Origin: Ketobacter sp036337295
Lineage (GTDB): Bacteria; Pseudomonadota; Gammaproteobacteria; Pseudomonadales; Ketobacteraceae
DNA: 64,000 nt
Direction of reading: 5' to 3'
Assembly (NCBI GenBank): GCA_036337295.1
Contig: JAYZEN010000005.1
Span: forward strand, 69,621-133,620
Positions within the stretch are counted from its first letter, which is position 1, and every line of letters starts with the position of its first letter. The translations under genes were made by a program, and so were the position numbers. The notes beneath the pieces are model-generated. The model did no database searches and was not told the origin of the DNA. It saw only the letters and a program-made list of their open reading frames with translations. Of the stretch, positions 51,480 through 59,824 are shown one piece after another.

Positions 51480-52404
51480 TCTGTCAGTTCTGCTATGGGC
51501 AATACCTGCCAGTGCTGAGATCTTCCAGTGGAAAGATGCAGCCGGGCGTGTGCACTATTCGGATCAGGCGCCGGAAGAATATGAAAGCCAGACCGTGACT
51601 CCGAATACCGAGGATTTGGGCGTGCGCCTGAGCGGCCCCAGGGACACTGAGGCCTGGTCAGAGCAAGCCTTGTCTCCGCAGAAAAACACCGTTTCGAAGC
51701 CGCCGCAACGGCGCACGACCCTGGCACGGGATGCTGCGGAACAGGATCTGTGTGAGGGTGTGGTGGGGGATTGTTTCAGCGAGCAGCAGGATTACGTATG
51801 CAAGCTGCGCTTCAGCCTGGAGTGCAAAAAAATCTATCACTGGAAGGTCTGTCTGCAGCAGGATTGCGAGCAGAAAGACATTGCCGACAAATGCGAGTCG
51901 CCCTATCAGTTGCTGGACCGGCGGCCACCGGTGATGACTCAGGCGCAAATGGGGCGCGAGATGCCGCTGCAGGGGTTGGTGTCAGAACGGGACTGGCAAT
52001 GTTTGATTCAACACGGATTCTTTTGTGATGAGGTGGCTTTCGAAACCACCTGCCAGCAACGCTTTGGTCAAAGCTGTGAGGCACTCCAACATTGGGCAGA
52101 AGCCGCGCAGCAACGCTGCAAAAAACAGCGGGGCAGCGATTGTGGCGATATCGACAGTTGGAAGCAGTTTCGCCCGCTGTCCATAGAAGAGAAAGAAAAG
52201 GCCGGCATCCGTTTGGCCGGGGGCGGTGTCTCGTCCCAGGATCGGTTAATGGCATCCCTGGGGGTGGAACGGGATGATCCGGCCACTTACCCTGAGCTGC
52301 AGCAGGCTTTGGAATCCCTCACCGGCTTGAATATTCGGGAGCGCAGGCGCCGCTTCGACTGCGATGCTGAATGGAAAGGGTTTGCCCCCCGCGAACACTA
52401 CTGA
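51460..52404 (+). CDS. DUF4124 protein with duplicated Cys-rich module
   Basis: 314-residue exported protein: signal peptide (cleavage after PASA), then a DUF4124 domain (~19-60, IFQWKDAAGRVHYSDQ). The rest holds 14 cysteines. Two segments align: C98-x6-C105-x8-C114-x2-RF-x3-C122-x4-HW and C181-x7-C189-x8-C198-x2-RF-x3-C206-x4-HW, 84 residues apart. An even number of cysteines suggests disulfides in the periplasm. No function is known to me. It overlaps lysR by 20 bases, hence translational coupling. Confidence 0.78.
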   Translation: MWTKWISLSVLLWAIPASAEIFQWKDAAGRVHYSDQAPEEYESQTVTPNTEDLGVRLSGPRDTEAWSEQALSPQKNTVSKPPQRRTTLARDAAEQDLCEGVVGDCFSEQQDYVCKLRFSLECKKIYHWKVCLQQDCEQKDIADKCESPYQLLDRRPPVMTQAQMGREMPLQGLVSERDWQCLIQHGFFCDEVAFETTCQQRFGQSCEALQHWAEAAQQRCKKQRGSDCGDIDSWKQFRPLSIEEKEKAGIRLAGGGVSSQDRLMASLGVERDDPATYPELQQALESLTGLNIRERRRRFDCDAEWKGFAPREHY

Positions 52405-52687
52405 CCTCTTGTTTCATCTTTTTTGTCGCTAAAGGTCACTCAGTTTCCCGGCGGGATTGGTTAGAATTCTCCGTATAGTCAAAAGCGAAACACAGTTGTG
52501 TCGACTTCGATTTTAAAGGGCAAAGGACTACCGAGGGACCCTTTTGAAGCACTGGACTTACAACCGTTTCGTGAACTCCAAACTATCTTCTCTTTTAGCA
52601 TTTGTGCGTTGAATGCACTCGCCACGCTGTAGATTGGGCTGCATGTGGCGAGTTTTTCTTTTTCTGGACTCGGTGTGTTGGCTTGGC
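52405..52687 (+). other. Gap after DUF4124 gene with terminator
   Basis: 283 bases without a gene. ACTCGCCAC (52617-52625) pairs with GTGGCGAGT (52645-52653), followed by TTTTCTTTTT, a plus-strand terminator 213 bases after the stop. In between, AAAGGG/CCCTTT arms around 52515-52543 and ACACA/TGTGT near 52490-52501 can fold. It is either a structured 3' UTR or a separate small RNA; no convincing promoter is visible. Confidence 0.6.
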
Positions 52688-53983
52688 CTAATGCAGTTTC
52701 AGCGTTGGGCTGGCACGCCGGTTAATCCGGTCCCGCAGGATCAGCAGCAGGGTTCTGAAAATTCCGTGCAGCGTAAACTGGTGCATGCGGTACAAGGTAA
52801 TGTACATGAAGCGCGCCACCTTGCCTTCAAACGTAAAGTCCTTGCTCAGGTTCCCCATAATGTTGCCCACACTGCCTTTTTTGCTGAGTGAAATCAGTGA
52901 GCCCTTGTCCTGGTAAACAAAGGGTAGAGGGGCTTTGCCCTGCAGTCGGCGCTGTAGGGTCCTTGCCAGATGCTTGGCCTGTTGATGAGCCGATGCTGCT
53001 CGTGGGGGCACGGGAGTGTCCGCGTCATGTCGAGGGCACTGGGCACAATCGCCGAACGAAAAGACATTCTCATCGCGGGTGGTTTGCAGGGTGTTGGTCA
53101 CCACCAGCTGATTAATCCGATTACTTTCCAGCCCGGCAATGCCCTGCAGAAACTCAGGTGCTTTAATGCCGGCACTCCAGACTTTCAGAAACGCCGGAAC
53201 GAAGCGTCCGCTCTTGGTGTGCAGTCCATCGGCGGTAATTTCCGTGACCATCTCATTGGTGAGCACTTCAATATTCAATTCTTTGAGCTGGCGCAGAATG
53301 GCCGCGGAGGCTTTTTCTGACAGCACCGGCAGCACCCGGTTCGAGGCTTCGATAATGGATATGGTCAGGTTCTCGGGCTTGATCTGGTCAAAACCGTATT
53401 CCACCAGTTCATGGGCGGAATGATTCAACTCCGCTGCCAGTTCCACACCGGTGGCACCGGCACCCACAATCGCAATGTTGCAATGTTTCGGGGCCACGCC
53501 CGGCGCCTGGCTGGCTTTCAGATATTCGTTTAGGAATTTACGATGGAACGCTTCAGCGGCGGAGCGTTTGTCCAGAAAAATGCAGTGCTCTGCTGCGCCC
53601 TTGGTACCGAAGTCGTTGGTGTTGCTGCCCACGGAGATTACCAGTGTGTCGTACGGGATAGTTCGTTGCGGCAGAATTTCCTCGCCACTTTCAAAATGCG
53701 GCGCCAGGATCAGGTGTTTGGCCTCCCGCTCCAAACCGCTCATGCGCCCCATGACGAACTTGAAATGATGTCGTTGCGCGTGGGCAACATAATTCAGCTC
53801 ATCCACGTCGGCGTTCAATACACCGGCCGCCACTTCGTGCAGCCTGGGTTTCCACAGGTGGGTCATGTTGGCATCCACCAGGGTGATGTCCGCCTGACCG
53901 CGTTTGCCTGCTTTGTTCCCCAGCAGCGTTGCCAGTTCCAGGCCGCCGGCGCCGCCTCCGACGATCACGATTCGATGGGTCAT
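52688..53983 (-). CDS. ndh: Type II NADH dehydrogenase
   Basis: 431-residue single-subunit, non-proton-pumping NADH:quinone oxidoreductase on the inner membrane. An N-terminal FAD fold with VIVGGGAGGLELA (residues 6-18) and a second dinucleotide fold for NADH with IAIVGAGATGVELAAEL (~170) are clear, with FSFGDCAQCP as the FAD contact near 315. A C-terminal region with hydrophobic helices supports membrane association. A direct repeat lies 15 bases upstream of the start. Confidence 0.92.
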   Translation of the reverse strand: MTHRIVIVGGGAGGLELATLLGNKAGKRGQADITLVDANMTHLWKPRLHEVAAGVLNADVDELNYVAHAQRHHFKFVMGRMSGLEREAKHLILAPHFESGEEILPQRTIPYDTLVISVGSNTNDFGTKGAAEHCIFLDKRSAAEAFHRKFLNEYLKASQAPGVAPKHCNIAIVGAGATGVELAAELNHSAHELVEYGFDQIKPENLTISIIEASNRVLPVLSEKASAAILRQLKELNIEVLTNEMVTEITADGLHTKSGRFVPAFLKVWSAGIKAPEFLQGIAGLESNRINQLVVTNTLQTTRDENVFSFGDCAQCPRHDADTPVPPRAASAHQQAKHLARTLQRRLQGKAPLPFVYQDKGSLISLSKKGSVGNIMGNLSKDFTFEGKVARFMYITLYRMHQFTLHGIFRTLLLILRDRINRRASPTLKLH

Positions 53984-53997
53984 AGTTGATTACCTTT

Positions 53998-54034
53998 TCA
54001 AGTTTGGAATTCGGGCTCAAGTTTGAAATCCGGG
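53998..54034. repeat. Tandem imperfect 18-bp repeat upstream of ndh
   Basis: TCAAGTTTGGAATTCGGG (53998-54015) and TCAAGTTTGAAATCCGGG (54017-54034) match at 16 of 18 positions, 19 bases apart. The rest of the 53984-54214 gap shows nothing further. A regulatory binding site for ndh is possible. Confidence 0.6.
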
Positions 54035-54214
54035 GCAGGTCAGGCACCGGCCTGGTCCGGTCTGACGTGCAAAATTCGTCTCACGATGTTGACTATGTGG
54101 TCAGTAAGCCAGTTGAGCATCGCTAAGGTGGGCGGCCATTCTAGTGGCCAATTCAGTGTACGCAATGACAATTTTGTAACGGTGGGTGGGCGCCAGGGCA
54201 ATAGCGCAGCGTAA

Positions 54215-54583
54215 TCAGTCTTCCAAATCCTGATAGTTTTCCGGCTGAAAGCGCGGGGTGCACAGGGCCAGAAAGATGAGGTCGACTTCACCGTTGTTGA
54301 GAATCCGTTGGCGCACTCCCGCGGGGATCACCACAATGTCTCCGGCCTGCACCGGGGTAGGAGGGAGGTCGCCCACCTCAACCAGGCCAGTGCCGCACAG
54401 AACCTGGTATCGCTCCACGGTGTTCGTCAGGCTATGCCAGCGGGTGCGACGGCCGGGGCTGACCCTGGCCCGGGCGATGGATAAAGCCGGATCTGCGTCT
54501 GTATTCAGTTGCTCAATGATGTAGCAACCCTCTTCGAAGTAGTATTCCGTGTCCGGCAGAATCGGCAAAATCATCGGTTTCAT
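54215..54583 (-). CDS. Single-domain cupin protein
   Basis: 122-residue cupin with ARARVSPGRRTRWHSLTNTVERYQVLCGTGLVEVGD and PVQAGDIVVIPAGVRQRI, the two cupin motifs. In motif 1 only one histidine of the usual HxH pair is present (WHSL), with Glu further on (ERYQV), so metal binding is uncertain. Two bases separate its start from the upstream hemJ stop, so it is probably co-transcribed with hemJ. No specific function. Confidence 0.82.
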   Translation of the reverse strand: MKPMILPILPDTEYYFEEGCYIIEQLNTDADPALSIARARVSPGRRTRWHSLTNTVERYQVLCGTGLVEVGDLPPTPVQAGDIVVIPAGVRQRILNNGEVDLIFLALCTPRFQPENYQDLED

Positions 54584-54585
54584 GG

Positions 54586-55029
54586 TCAGCCCGCATAGGG
54601 TTGTTTCAAGGTCACCAGGATCACCACTGCCACCAGAATCAACACCGGGGCTTCATTGAAGATCCGATAGAAGCGCTCGTTGCGGGTGTTCTGGTCGGCA
54701 GCGAATTTTTTCAGATAGGCCCCACACAGGTGGTGATAACCGATCAACAGGATCACCAGCGTCAGCTTGATGTGCATCCAGATGGCGGATTTGAAATAGG
54801 GGTCCCAGCGCTCCACCAGCATCCAGATGCCCAACAGCAGGGCGACGATCATGCTTGGAGTCATGATGCCGCGATACAGCTTGCGTTCCATGATTTTGAA
54901 GCGCTCAGATCCGATTTTGTCCCCTTCAGCATTGGCCTGACAGTGATAGACAAATAGCCGTGGTAAATAGAAGAGGGCGGCAAACCAGCAGATGATGGCG
55001 ATGATGTGAAAAGCTTTAACCCAAAGCAT
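54586..55029 (-). CDS. hemJ: Protoporphyrinogen oxidase HemJ
   Basis: 147-residue membrane protein, about four helices, of the HemJ (UPF0093) family that oxidises protoporphyrinogen IX in heme synthesis. Signatures seen: WVKAFHIIAIICWFAALFYLPRLFVYH with the heme-ligand histidine, MERKLYRGIMTPSM, and HIKLTLVILLIGYHHLCG. Most aligned features are intact. In an operon with the cupin gene; the ClC gene lies upstream on the same strand, nine bases away. Confidence 0.92.
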   Translation of the reverse strand: MLWVKAFHIIAIICWFAALFYLPRLFVYHCQANAEGDKIGSERFKIMERKLYRGIMTPSMIVALLLGIWMLVERWDPYFKSAIWMHIKLTLVILLIGYHHLCGAYLKKFAADQNTRNERFYRIFNEAPVLILVAVVILVTLKQPYAG

Positions 55030-55038
55030 CAGTGTTCC

Positions 55039-56787
55039 CTAAATCTGATAGTAATGTTCGATGTCCTGTTTGCGTACCACCCCAAACACCCTATAGATGT
55101 TGGGCGCGGACATGCGGCGCACATAGACGGCGCTTACGTCGGCTTTCTTCATGGCCTGCAGCGCCTCGTGCAAGGTGGCACTCAGCAGTACCGGGGTCAC
55201 ATTATCCCGTTTGGCCGGGATTTCCAATAGATTGATGCTCGCCCCGTCGGTGGGAGCAGCGCCCTCTTTTGGTTTCGCCTGATCCAGATTGGCCAGGTGC
55301 ATTGCAAGCTCTGCCGCCGGCATAAAGTGGCTGGGCAAACCATCCTTTTCGATCAACAGCCAATTGGGTTGCTTCTTGAGAATGTCGTCGGCTTCCTCCC
55401 GGGAAAGATGCTGGTTCACCCGGCGAATGTTGCGATCCATCACGGCCGCCACACCCACGCGATGCAGGTGCTGGGCCAGGGGGCTGACGTTGAGTGCGAT
55501 GCCCTGCGCCTCCAGAAACCCCTGGAAAATGCCCCGCTGCCGGAATACCTGTGTGGTGATCAGGCTGGAAATGACCACCACCAGCATGCCGGGGAATATG
55601 ATGTTGGGCTCAAAGGTGAGTTCCAGCAGTGCCATCAATGCAGCCAGGGGGGCTTCCAGGGTGGCGGCCATCATGCCGGCCATGCCGAGCAGCACATACA
55701 ACGTGATGTTGGCGTCCTCAGGCAGCAGCGCCTGCCCCAGTTCCCCGAACAAGCCACCGGCCATGGCGCCGATGAACAGGGCCGGGCCGATCACGCCACC
55801 CGGCAGGCCAGCCCCTACACAGGCACTGGTGGCCAGCAATTTCAGGCTCATGATAAACAGCAAGGCCGTCACCGTAAGGCTACCCACCAAAGCCGCGTTC
55901 ACGGAGTCGTACCCCACACCCAGAATTTCTGGCGCCAGGTAGCCGCAGGCTGCGGTGACCAACCCGGCGAGAAAGAAGCGCCAGCCTACACCCAGGCGGT
56001 GAGTGTGTTGATAGAACCGCAATGAAAGGTAAATGAGCGCCGCTGCCAGGCAGCCGATAATCACACCGCAAATCACCACAAAGGGCAGCTCCAACAGGGT
56101 GCCCATTTGCACCGTAGGAATGTTGAATGCCGGTTCGTGTCCATACACAGCCCGGGTCAGGGAGGCTCCCACCACCGATGCCAGGATGATGGGAATGAAG
56201 GTGCTGATGCTGTATTCCATCATGATCACCTCCATCGCGAAGATGACACCGGCAATGGGCGTATTGAACGAGGCGGAAATGGCCGCCGCACAGCCGCACC
56301 CGGTCAGAATGCGAACGCTGTTATTGGGCAGGCGGGCCCATTGGCCCAGCAGGCTGCCTCCGGCCGCACCCAGGTGGACTGCGGGGCCCTCGCGGCCCAT
56401 GGACAGCCCCCCGATCAAGGTGGCGGCAGCCCCAAAAAACTGCACCAGCAGACTGCGCCAGCTGATGGCACCCTGGTACAGGTTAAAGCGCTCGATCACG
56501 TAGGTCACCCCGGTGCGGCGCTCGTCTTTTGAAAGATAATGGAATGCCGCGCCCAACAGAATGGCACAGGTCAGGGGGAGGGCGCCCTGCAGCATCGGGT
56601 TCAACCCCTCAAAGTTTTCCGAGTGCTCCGGCAGGAACAGGGAGAGCACCGACTCCACCAGCAACCGGAACAGGATGATGATCAAGCCTGAGCTGAGCCC
56701 GGCCAGAATACCCAGTACCGCCAACAGGGGCACCGCGTCCAGGGTGGATAGTCGTTCTCTTATGCGATCAAGATCAAATTTCATCAC
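55039..56787 (-). CDS. ClC-family chloride channel/transporter with CBS domains
   Basis: 582-residue inner-membrane ClC protein. The pore motif GREGP (131-135, gating Glu133) and GxFxP-like GLPGGVIGPALFIGAM are present, followed by a C-terminal pair of CBS domains (~440-582). At the position of the proton-pathway glutamate of E. coli ClcA (FIIEE), the protein reads FAMEV with Val177. Loss of that glutamate is typical of passive channels, so anion conduction without H+ exchange is possible. The GSGIP selectivity motif is degenerate. Confidence 0.9.
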   Translation of the reverse strand: MMKFDLDRIRERLSTLDAVPLLAVLGILAGLSSGLIIILFRLLVESVLSLFLPEHSENFEGLNPMLQGALPLTCAILLGAAFHYLSKDERRTGVTYVIERFNLYQGAISWRSLLVQFFGAAATLIGGLSMGREGPAVHLGAAGGSLLGQWARLPNNSVRILTGCGCAAAISASFNTPIAGVIFAMEVIMMEYSISTFIPIILASVVGASLTRAVYGHEPAFNIPTVQMGTLLELPFVVICGVIIGCLAAALIYLSLRFYQHTHRLGVGWRFFLAGLVTAACGYLAPEILGVGYDSVNAALVGSLTVTALLFIMSLKLLATSACVGAGLPGGVIGPALFIGAMAGGLFGELGQALLPEDANITLYVLLGMAGMMAATLEAPLAALMALLELTFEPNIIFPGMLVVVISSLITTQVFRQRGIFQGFLEAQGIALNVSPLAQHLHRVGVAAVMDRNIRRVNQHLSREEADDILKKQPNWLLIEKDGLPSHFMPAAELAMHLANLDQAKPKEGAAPTDGASINLLEIPAKRDNVTPVLLSATLHEALQAMKKADVSAVYVRRMSAPNIYRVFGVVRKQDIEHYYQI

Positions 56788-56997
56788 AGGACAGGTCAGC
56801 CAAATACGCTACGCTTAATACATCGGGACAGGGTGAATCACCGGCACAGCACCTCAGGTGGAATTCTATACAGAGTCGTAGTCAGGGCGCCACACAGAGC
56901 CCTATCAGTCACAAAGGGTGCTTGCCTACAGCGGTTTTTAAAGCAAAAATTTTGCCTAAACAACGGCTTATGATTTTTAATACGGTTCCAGCTGCTT

Positions 56998-57015
56998 TAT
57001 GATTGCATATTCTGT
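56998..57015 (+). promoter_or_regulatory. Possible ARG-box half-sites upstream of argC
   Basis: TGATT (57000-57004) and ATTCT (57009-57013) separated by four bases match 8 of 10 core positions of the enteric ARG box (TGAAT-4-ATTCA), 27 bases before argC. Weak: one site only and no ArgR gene in view. Confidence 0.25.
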
Positions 57016-57039
57016 CAGCGAGAACGAATCGGGATCCCT

Positions 57040-58086
57040 ATGAATCAAGGCGCAAAACTCAAAATCGGTATAGTTGGTGGCACTGGCTACACGGGCGTGG
57101 AACTGCTGCGATTGTTGGTGCAGCATCCCAATGTGGAGTTGACCGCCGTGACTTCGCGCTCTGAGGCCGGGCAGGATGTGCACGCGCTTTACCCAAATTT
57201 GCGCGGGCATCTGGACCTCCAGTTTTCCCAACCGGATCTGGATAACCTGAGCCAGTGCGACCTGGTGTTTTTCGCCACACCCAATGGTGTCGCCATGAAG
57301 CTGGTGCCAGGCCTGCTGCAAGCCGGCGTGCGTGTCGTGGATCTGGCGGCAGATTTCCGTCTCAAGGCCCCTTCGCTTTGGCAGCAGTGGTACGGTATGC
57401 CCCACGCGTGTGAAGACGTGTTGGAGCAGGCGGTGTATGGCTTGCCGGAGATGAATCGCAGCCAGATTGCCGAGGCCAAAATCGTGGCCAACCCGGGTTG
57501 CTATCCCACTGCGGTACAACTGGGTTTTCTGCCCTTGCTGGAGCAGGGCTTGATTGATCCCATGCACCTTATTGCTGACGCCAAATCCGGAGTCAGTGGT
57601 GCTGGACGCGAGGCAAAATTAGGCTCGTTGTTGTGTGAGGCCAGCGAAAGTTTTAAAGCTTACGGGGTCAGTGGTCATCGTCACCTGCCGGAGATCAGCC
57701 AGGGGTTGGCCGAGGTCACCGGCGCGCCAGTGGGATTGACCTTTATCCCCCATCTGACCCCGATGATTCGGGGTATTCACGCCACCCTGTATGGCCGTTT
57801 GCAGGGTTCCGCTGCAGATCTGCAGGCACTGTTCGAGTCCCGTTTCAAGGACGAACCCTTTGTCGACGTCATGCCGGCCGGTTCGGCACCGGAGACCCGC
57901 AGTGTGAAGGGGTCCAATCAATGCCGCATTGCGGTACATGTGCCCCAGGGTGGGGATACTGTAGTGGTGTTGTCCGTCATCGACAACCTGGTAAAAGGTG
58001 CTGCCGGCCAGGCCATCCAGAATATGAACATCATGTGCGGACTGCCTGAGTCAGCGGGGCTGAATCAGGTGGCGTTGATGCCCTGA
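57040..58086 (+). CDS. argC: N-acetyl-gamma-glutamyl-phosphate reductase
   Basis: Third step of arginine synthesis: NADPH-dependent reduction of N-acetylglutamyl phosphate. The 348-residue protein has the Rossmann loop IGIVGGTGYTGVELL (residues 9-23) and the catalytic Cys154 in VANPGCYPTAVQLG. SGVSGAGREAKLG, ISQGLAEVTG and FIPHLTPMIRGIHAT, all family marks, are also present. No other arg gene is nearby. It starts an apparent operon with the DUF6776-like and bactofilin genes (10-base gap, then overlap). Confidence 0.97.
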   Translation: MNQGAKLKIGIVGGTGYTGVELLRLLVQHPNVELTAVTSRSEAGQDVHALYPNLRGHLDLQFSQPDLDNLSQCDLVFFATPNGVAMKLVPGLLQAGVRVVDLAADFRLKAPSLWQQWYGMPHACEDVLEQAVYGLPEMNRSQIAEAKIVANPGCYPTAVQLGFLPLLEQGLIDPMHLIADAKSGVSGAGREAKLGSLLCEASESFKAYGVSGHRHLPEISQGLAEVTGAPVGLTFIPHLTPMIRGIHATLYGRLQGSAADLQALFESRFKDEPFVDVMPAGSAPETRSVKGSNQCRIAVHVPQGGDTVVVLSVIDNLVKGAAGQAIQNMNIMCGLPESAGLNQVALMP

Positions 58087-58095
58087 GGATCTGCC

Positions 58096-58857
58096 GTGGC
58101 CAAACCGGTGGGAAGCCCTGATCCGCAATTGATTTTGGTGCCACAGAGACAGAGTTCACGTTGGAAAAGCGCGTTGCTGTCTATACTGGTACTGCTGGTG
58201 GTGGCATCCGGGTGTTTCCTGGCCGGTTACTATCAAGGTATTCGGGAAAAGCTCCACGTGCTGGATGAGCGTGCGGAATTGCGCACCGAGACCTCCGACC
58301 TGAAGAAGCAGTTGGCCCAGGCCCAGGAGCAGTCCGCGATTCACAAGCATGGCAGTGAATTGGAGCGGCAGGCCTCGGAGCGGGTTCGTAAGGAAAATAT
58401 TTCCCTGCAGAACCGGGTTTCCGAACTGGAAGAGGCGGTCACGTTCTATAAAAGCATCATGGCCCCCCGCAAAAATGATAAAGGCCTGCGGATCGAACGT
58501 TTGGAATTGTCATCCACCGTTAATAAACGCCGTTTCAAATACAAGGTGGTGATGACCCAGGTGGCGGACAACAGTTCCTACATCAGCGGCAATGTCACCA
58601 TGAACCTGGTGGGCATGCGCAACGGCAGCAAGGCAAGTGTTTCTTTTGAAACCCTGTCCAAAGAAATGGAAAGCAGTGGAATACCGTTTAAATTCCGTTA
58701 CTTCCAGAACGTGGATGGGGAGATACTGGTTCCGGCTGACTTTGTGCCGGAACAAATTGAGGTGATCGCCCAGTCGAAAGGTCGTAAAGCGACTAAACTG
58801 GAAAAGCGGTTTGATTGGAATGTGCTAGAGGTAAAAAGCGATGTGGGGAAAGGATAA
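58096..58857 (+). CDS. DUF6776-like membrane-anchored coiled-coil protein
   Basis: 253-residue protein starting at GTG. A cytoplasmic tail (~1-22), one membrane segment (~23-46), a coiled coil (~52-117, with Leu/Glu/Gln-rich heptads) and a C-terminal beta-rich domain (~130-250). By layout and context (upstream of bactofilin, near argC and erpA) it fits the DUF6776 family. A bitopic envelope organiser for the bactofilin is inferred. Overlaps the bactofilin gene by 17 bases. Confidence 0.72.
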   Translation: MAKPVGSPDPQLILVPQRQSSRWKSALLSILVLLVVASGCFLAGYYQGIREKLHVLDERAELRTETSDLKKQLAQAQEQSAIHKHGSELERQASERVRKENISLQNRVSELEEAVTFYKSIMAPRKNDKGLRIERLELSSTVNKRRFKYKVVMTQVADNSSYISGNVTMNLVGMRNGSKASVSFETLSKEMESSGIPFKFRYFQNVDGEILVPADFVPEQIEVIAQSKGRKATKLEKRFDWNVLEVKSDVGKG

Positions 58858-59323
58858 GACAAAAAAAGTAGACTTTGATCGTCATGCTGGAAAAACCACC
58901 ATGATCGCGAAAGGCACGGTAATTAACGGTGACGTGAAGTTCGAAGGTGGGCTGTTGGTTGAAGGCACCATCAGAGGCAACGTACGTGCTGAGGACGGCA
59001 GTGAGGCGCTGCTGCGCCTGAGTGAAGCCGGTCAGATTGAAGGCGAGATTCACGTGCCCAATGTGGTGGTCAATGGCAAGGTGAATGGTGATGTTCATTC
59101 CTCTGCCCATGTGGAGCTGGCTGCCAAGGCAGTGGTCAACGGCAACGTGCACTACAATCTGATCGAGATGGTTATGGGGGCGGAGGTCAACGGTTCGCTG
59201 GTTCACAGTCAACCGAAGCCGGCGTCCTCAGAAGCTGCCATTTCTTTCGATAAGAAGGCCAAGAAAGAGGACAAGGCCCCCAGCCTGGACGCCAAAATGG
59301 AAACCAAGCAAAGTCCCGCCTGA
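58841..59323 (+). CDS. Bactofilin
   Basis: 160-residue cytoskeletal protein that polymerises into filaments near the membrane. The right-handed beta-helix core (~20-125) is seen as repeated GxI/V motifs (GTVINGDVKFEGGLLVEGTIRGNVRAE, GEIHVPNVVVNGKVNGDVHSS). A short charged, disordered C-terminal tail (~125-160) follows. Overlaps the preceding coiled-coil membrane protein by 17 bases, so the two probably act together. Confidence 0.94.
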   Translation: MWGKDKTKKVDFDRHAGKTTMIAKGTVINGDVKFEGGLLVEGTIRGNVRAEDGSEALLRLSEAGQIEGEIHVPNVVVNGKVNGDVHSSAHVELAAKAVVNGNVHYNLIEMVMGAEVNGSLVHSQPKPASSEAAISFDKKAKKEDKAPSLDAKMETKQSPA

Positions 59324-59330
59324 GCGGCCT

Positions 59331-59363
59331 ATTGTTGACTACTTTAGTTGGACTTAAGATAAT
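59331..59363 (+). promoter_or_regulatory. erpA promoter with IscR type 1-like site
   Basis: TTGACT (59335-59340) and GATAAT (59358-59363) are 17 bases apart. The 25 bases 59331-59355 match the E. coli IscR type 1 consensus (ATASYYGACTRWWWYAGTCRRSTAT) at about 19 positions, including GACT and AGT cores. IscR bound there would cover the -35. A GC-rich 9-bp stem with a CGGT loop (59369-59390) follows without a T run. Confidence 0.6.
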
Positions 59364-59434
59364 CCCAAGACGGCGCCCGGTGGCGCCGTCGGTAGTTACG
59401 AAGGGCAGTGCAGTTAAGCAGGAGTGCCAGCAAC

Positions 59435-59773
59435 GTGTCAGATGCACCAGAACTGAGTTTTACGGACAGTGCAGCCCGTAAAGTAAGAAACCTGATCGAG
59501 GAAGAAGGCAACGACAACCTCAAGTTGCGGGTCTACATCACCGGTGGCGGGTGTGCCGGCTTTTCCTATGGATTCAAGTTTGATGAAGATGCCAAGCAGG
59601 ATGACACTCAAGTGGAAAATCAAGGGGTTACCTTGCTGGTTGATCCCATGAGCATCCAATATCTGGCCGGCTCTGAGGTGGACTATACGGAAGGCCTCCA
59701 GGGGGCGCAGTTCGTGGTCAAGAACCCCAACGCCACCAGCACCTGCGGCTGCGGGTCTTCCTTCTCCATTTAG
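59435..59773 (+). CDS. erpA: Iron-sulfur cluster insertion protein ErpA
   Basis: A-type carrier that inserts [4Fe-4S]/[2Fe-2S] clusters into essential apoproteins such as the isoprenoid-synthesis enzymes. The 112-residue protein has cluster ligands Cys40 (GGGCAGFSYGF), Cys104 and Cys106 (TSTCGCGSSFSI). The GTG at 59435 has AGGAG at 59419-59423; an earlier GTG (59408) would lack a site. The upstream promoter carries an IscR-like site. Confidence 0.95.
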   Translation: MSDAPELSFTDSAARKVRNLIEEEGNDNLKLRVYITGGGCAGFSYGFKFDEDAKQDDTQVENQGVTLLVDPMSIQYLAGSEVDYTEGLQGAQFVVKNPNATSTCGCGSSFSI

Positions 59774-59824
59774 CTAGACCCTTCCAGTCACAAGCCCATC
59801 CAGGCCTTCAGATCCTTTTTAACC

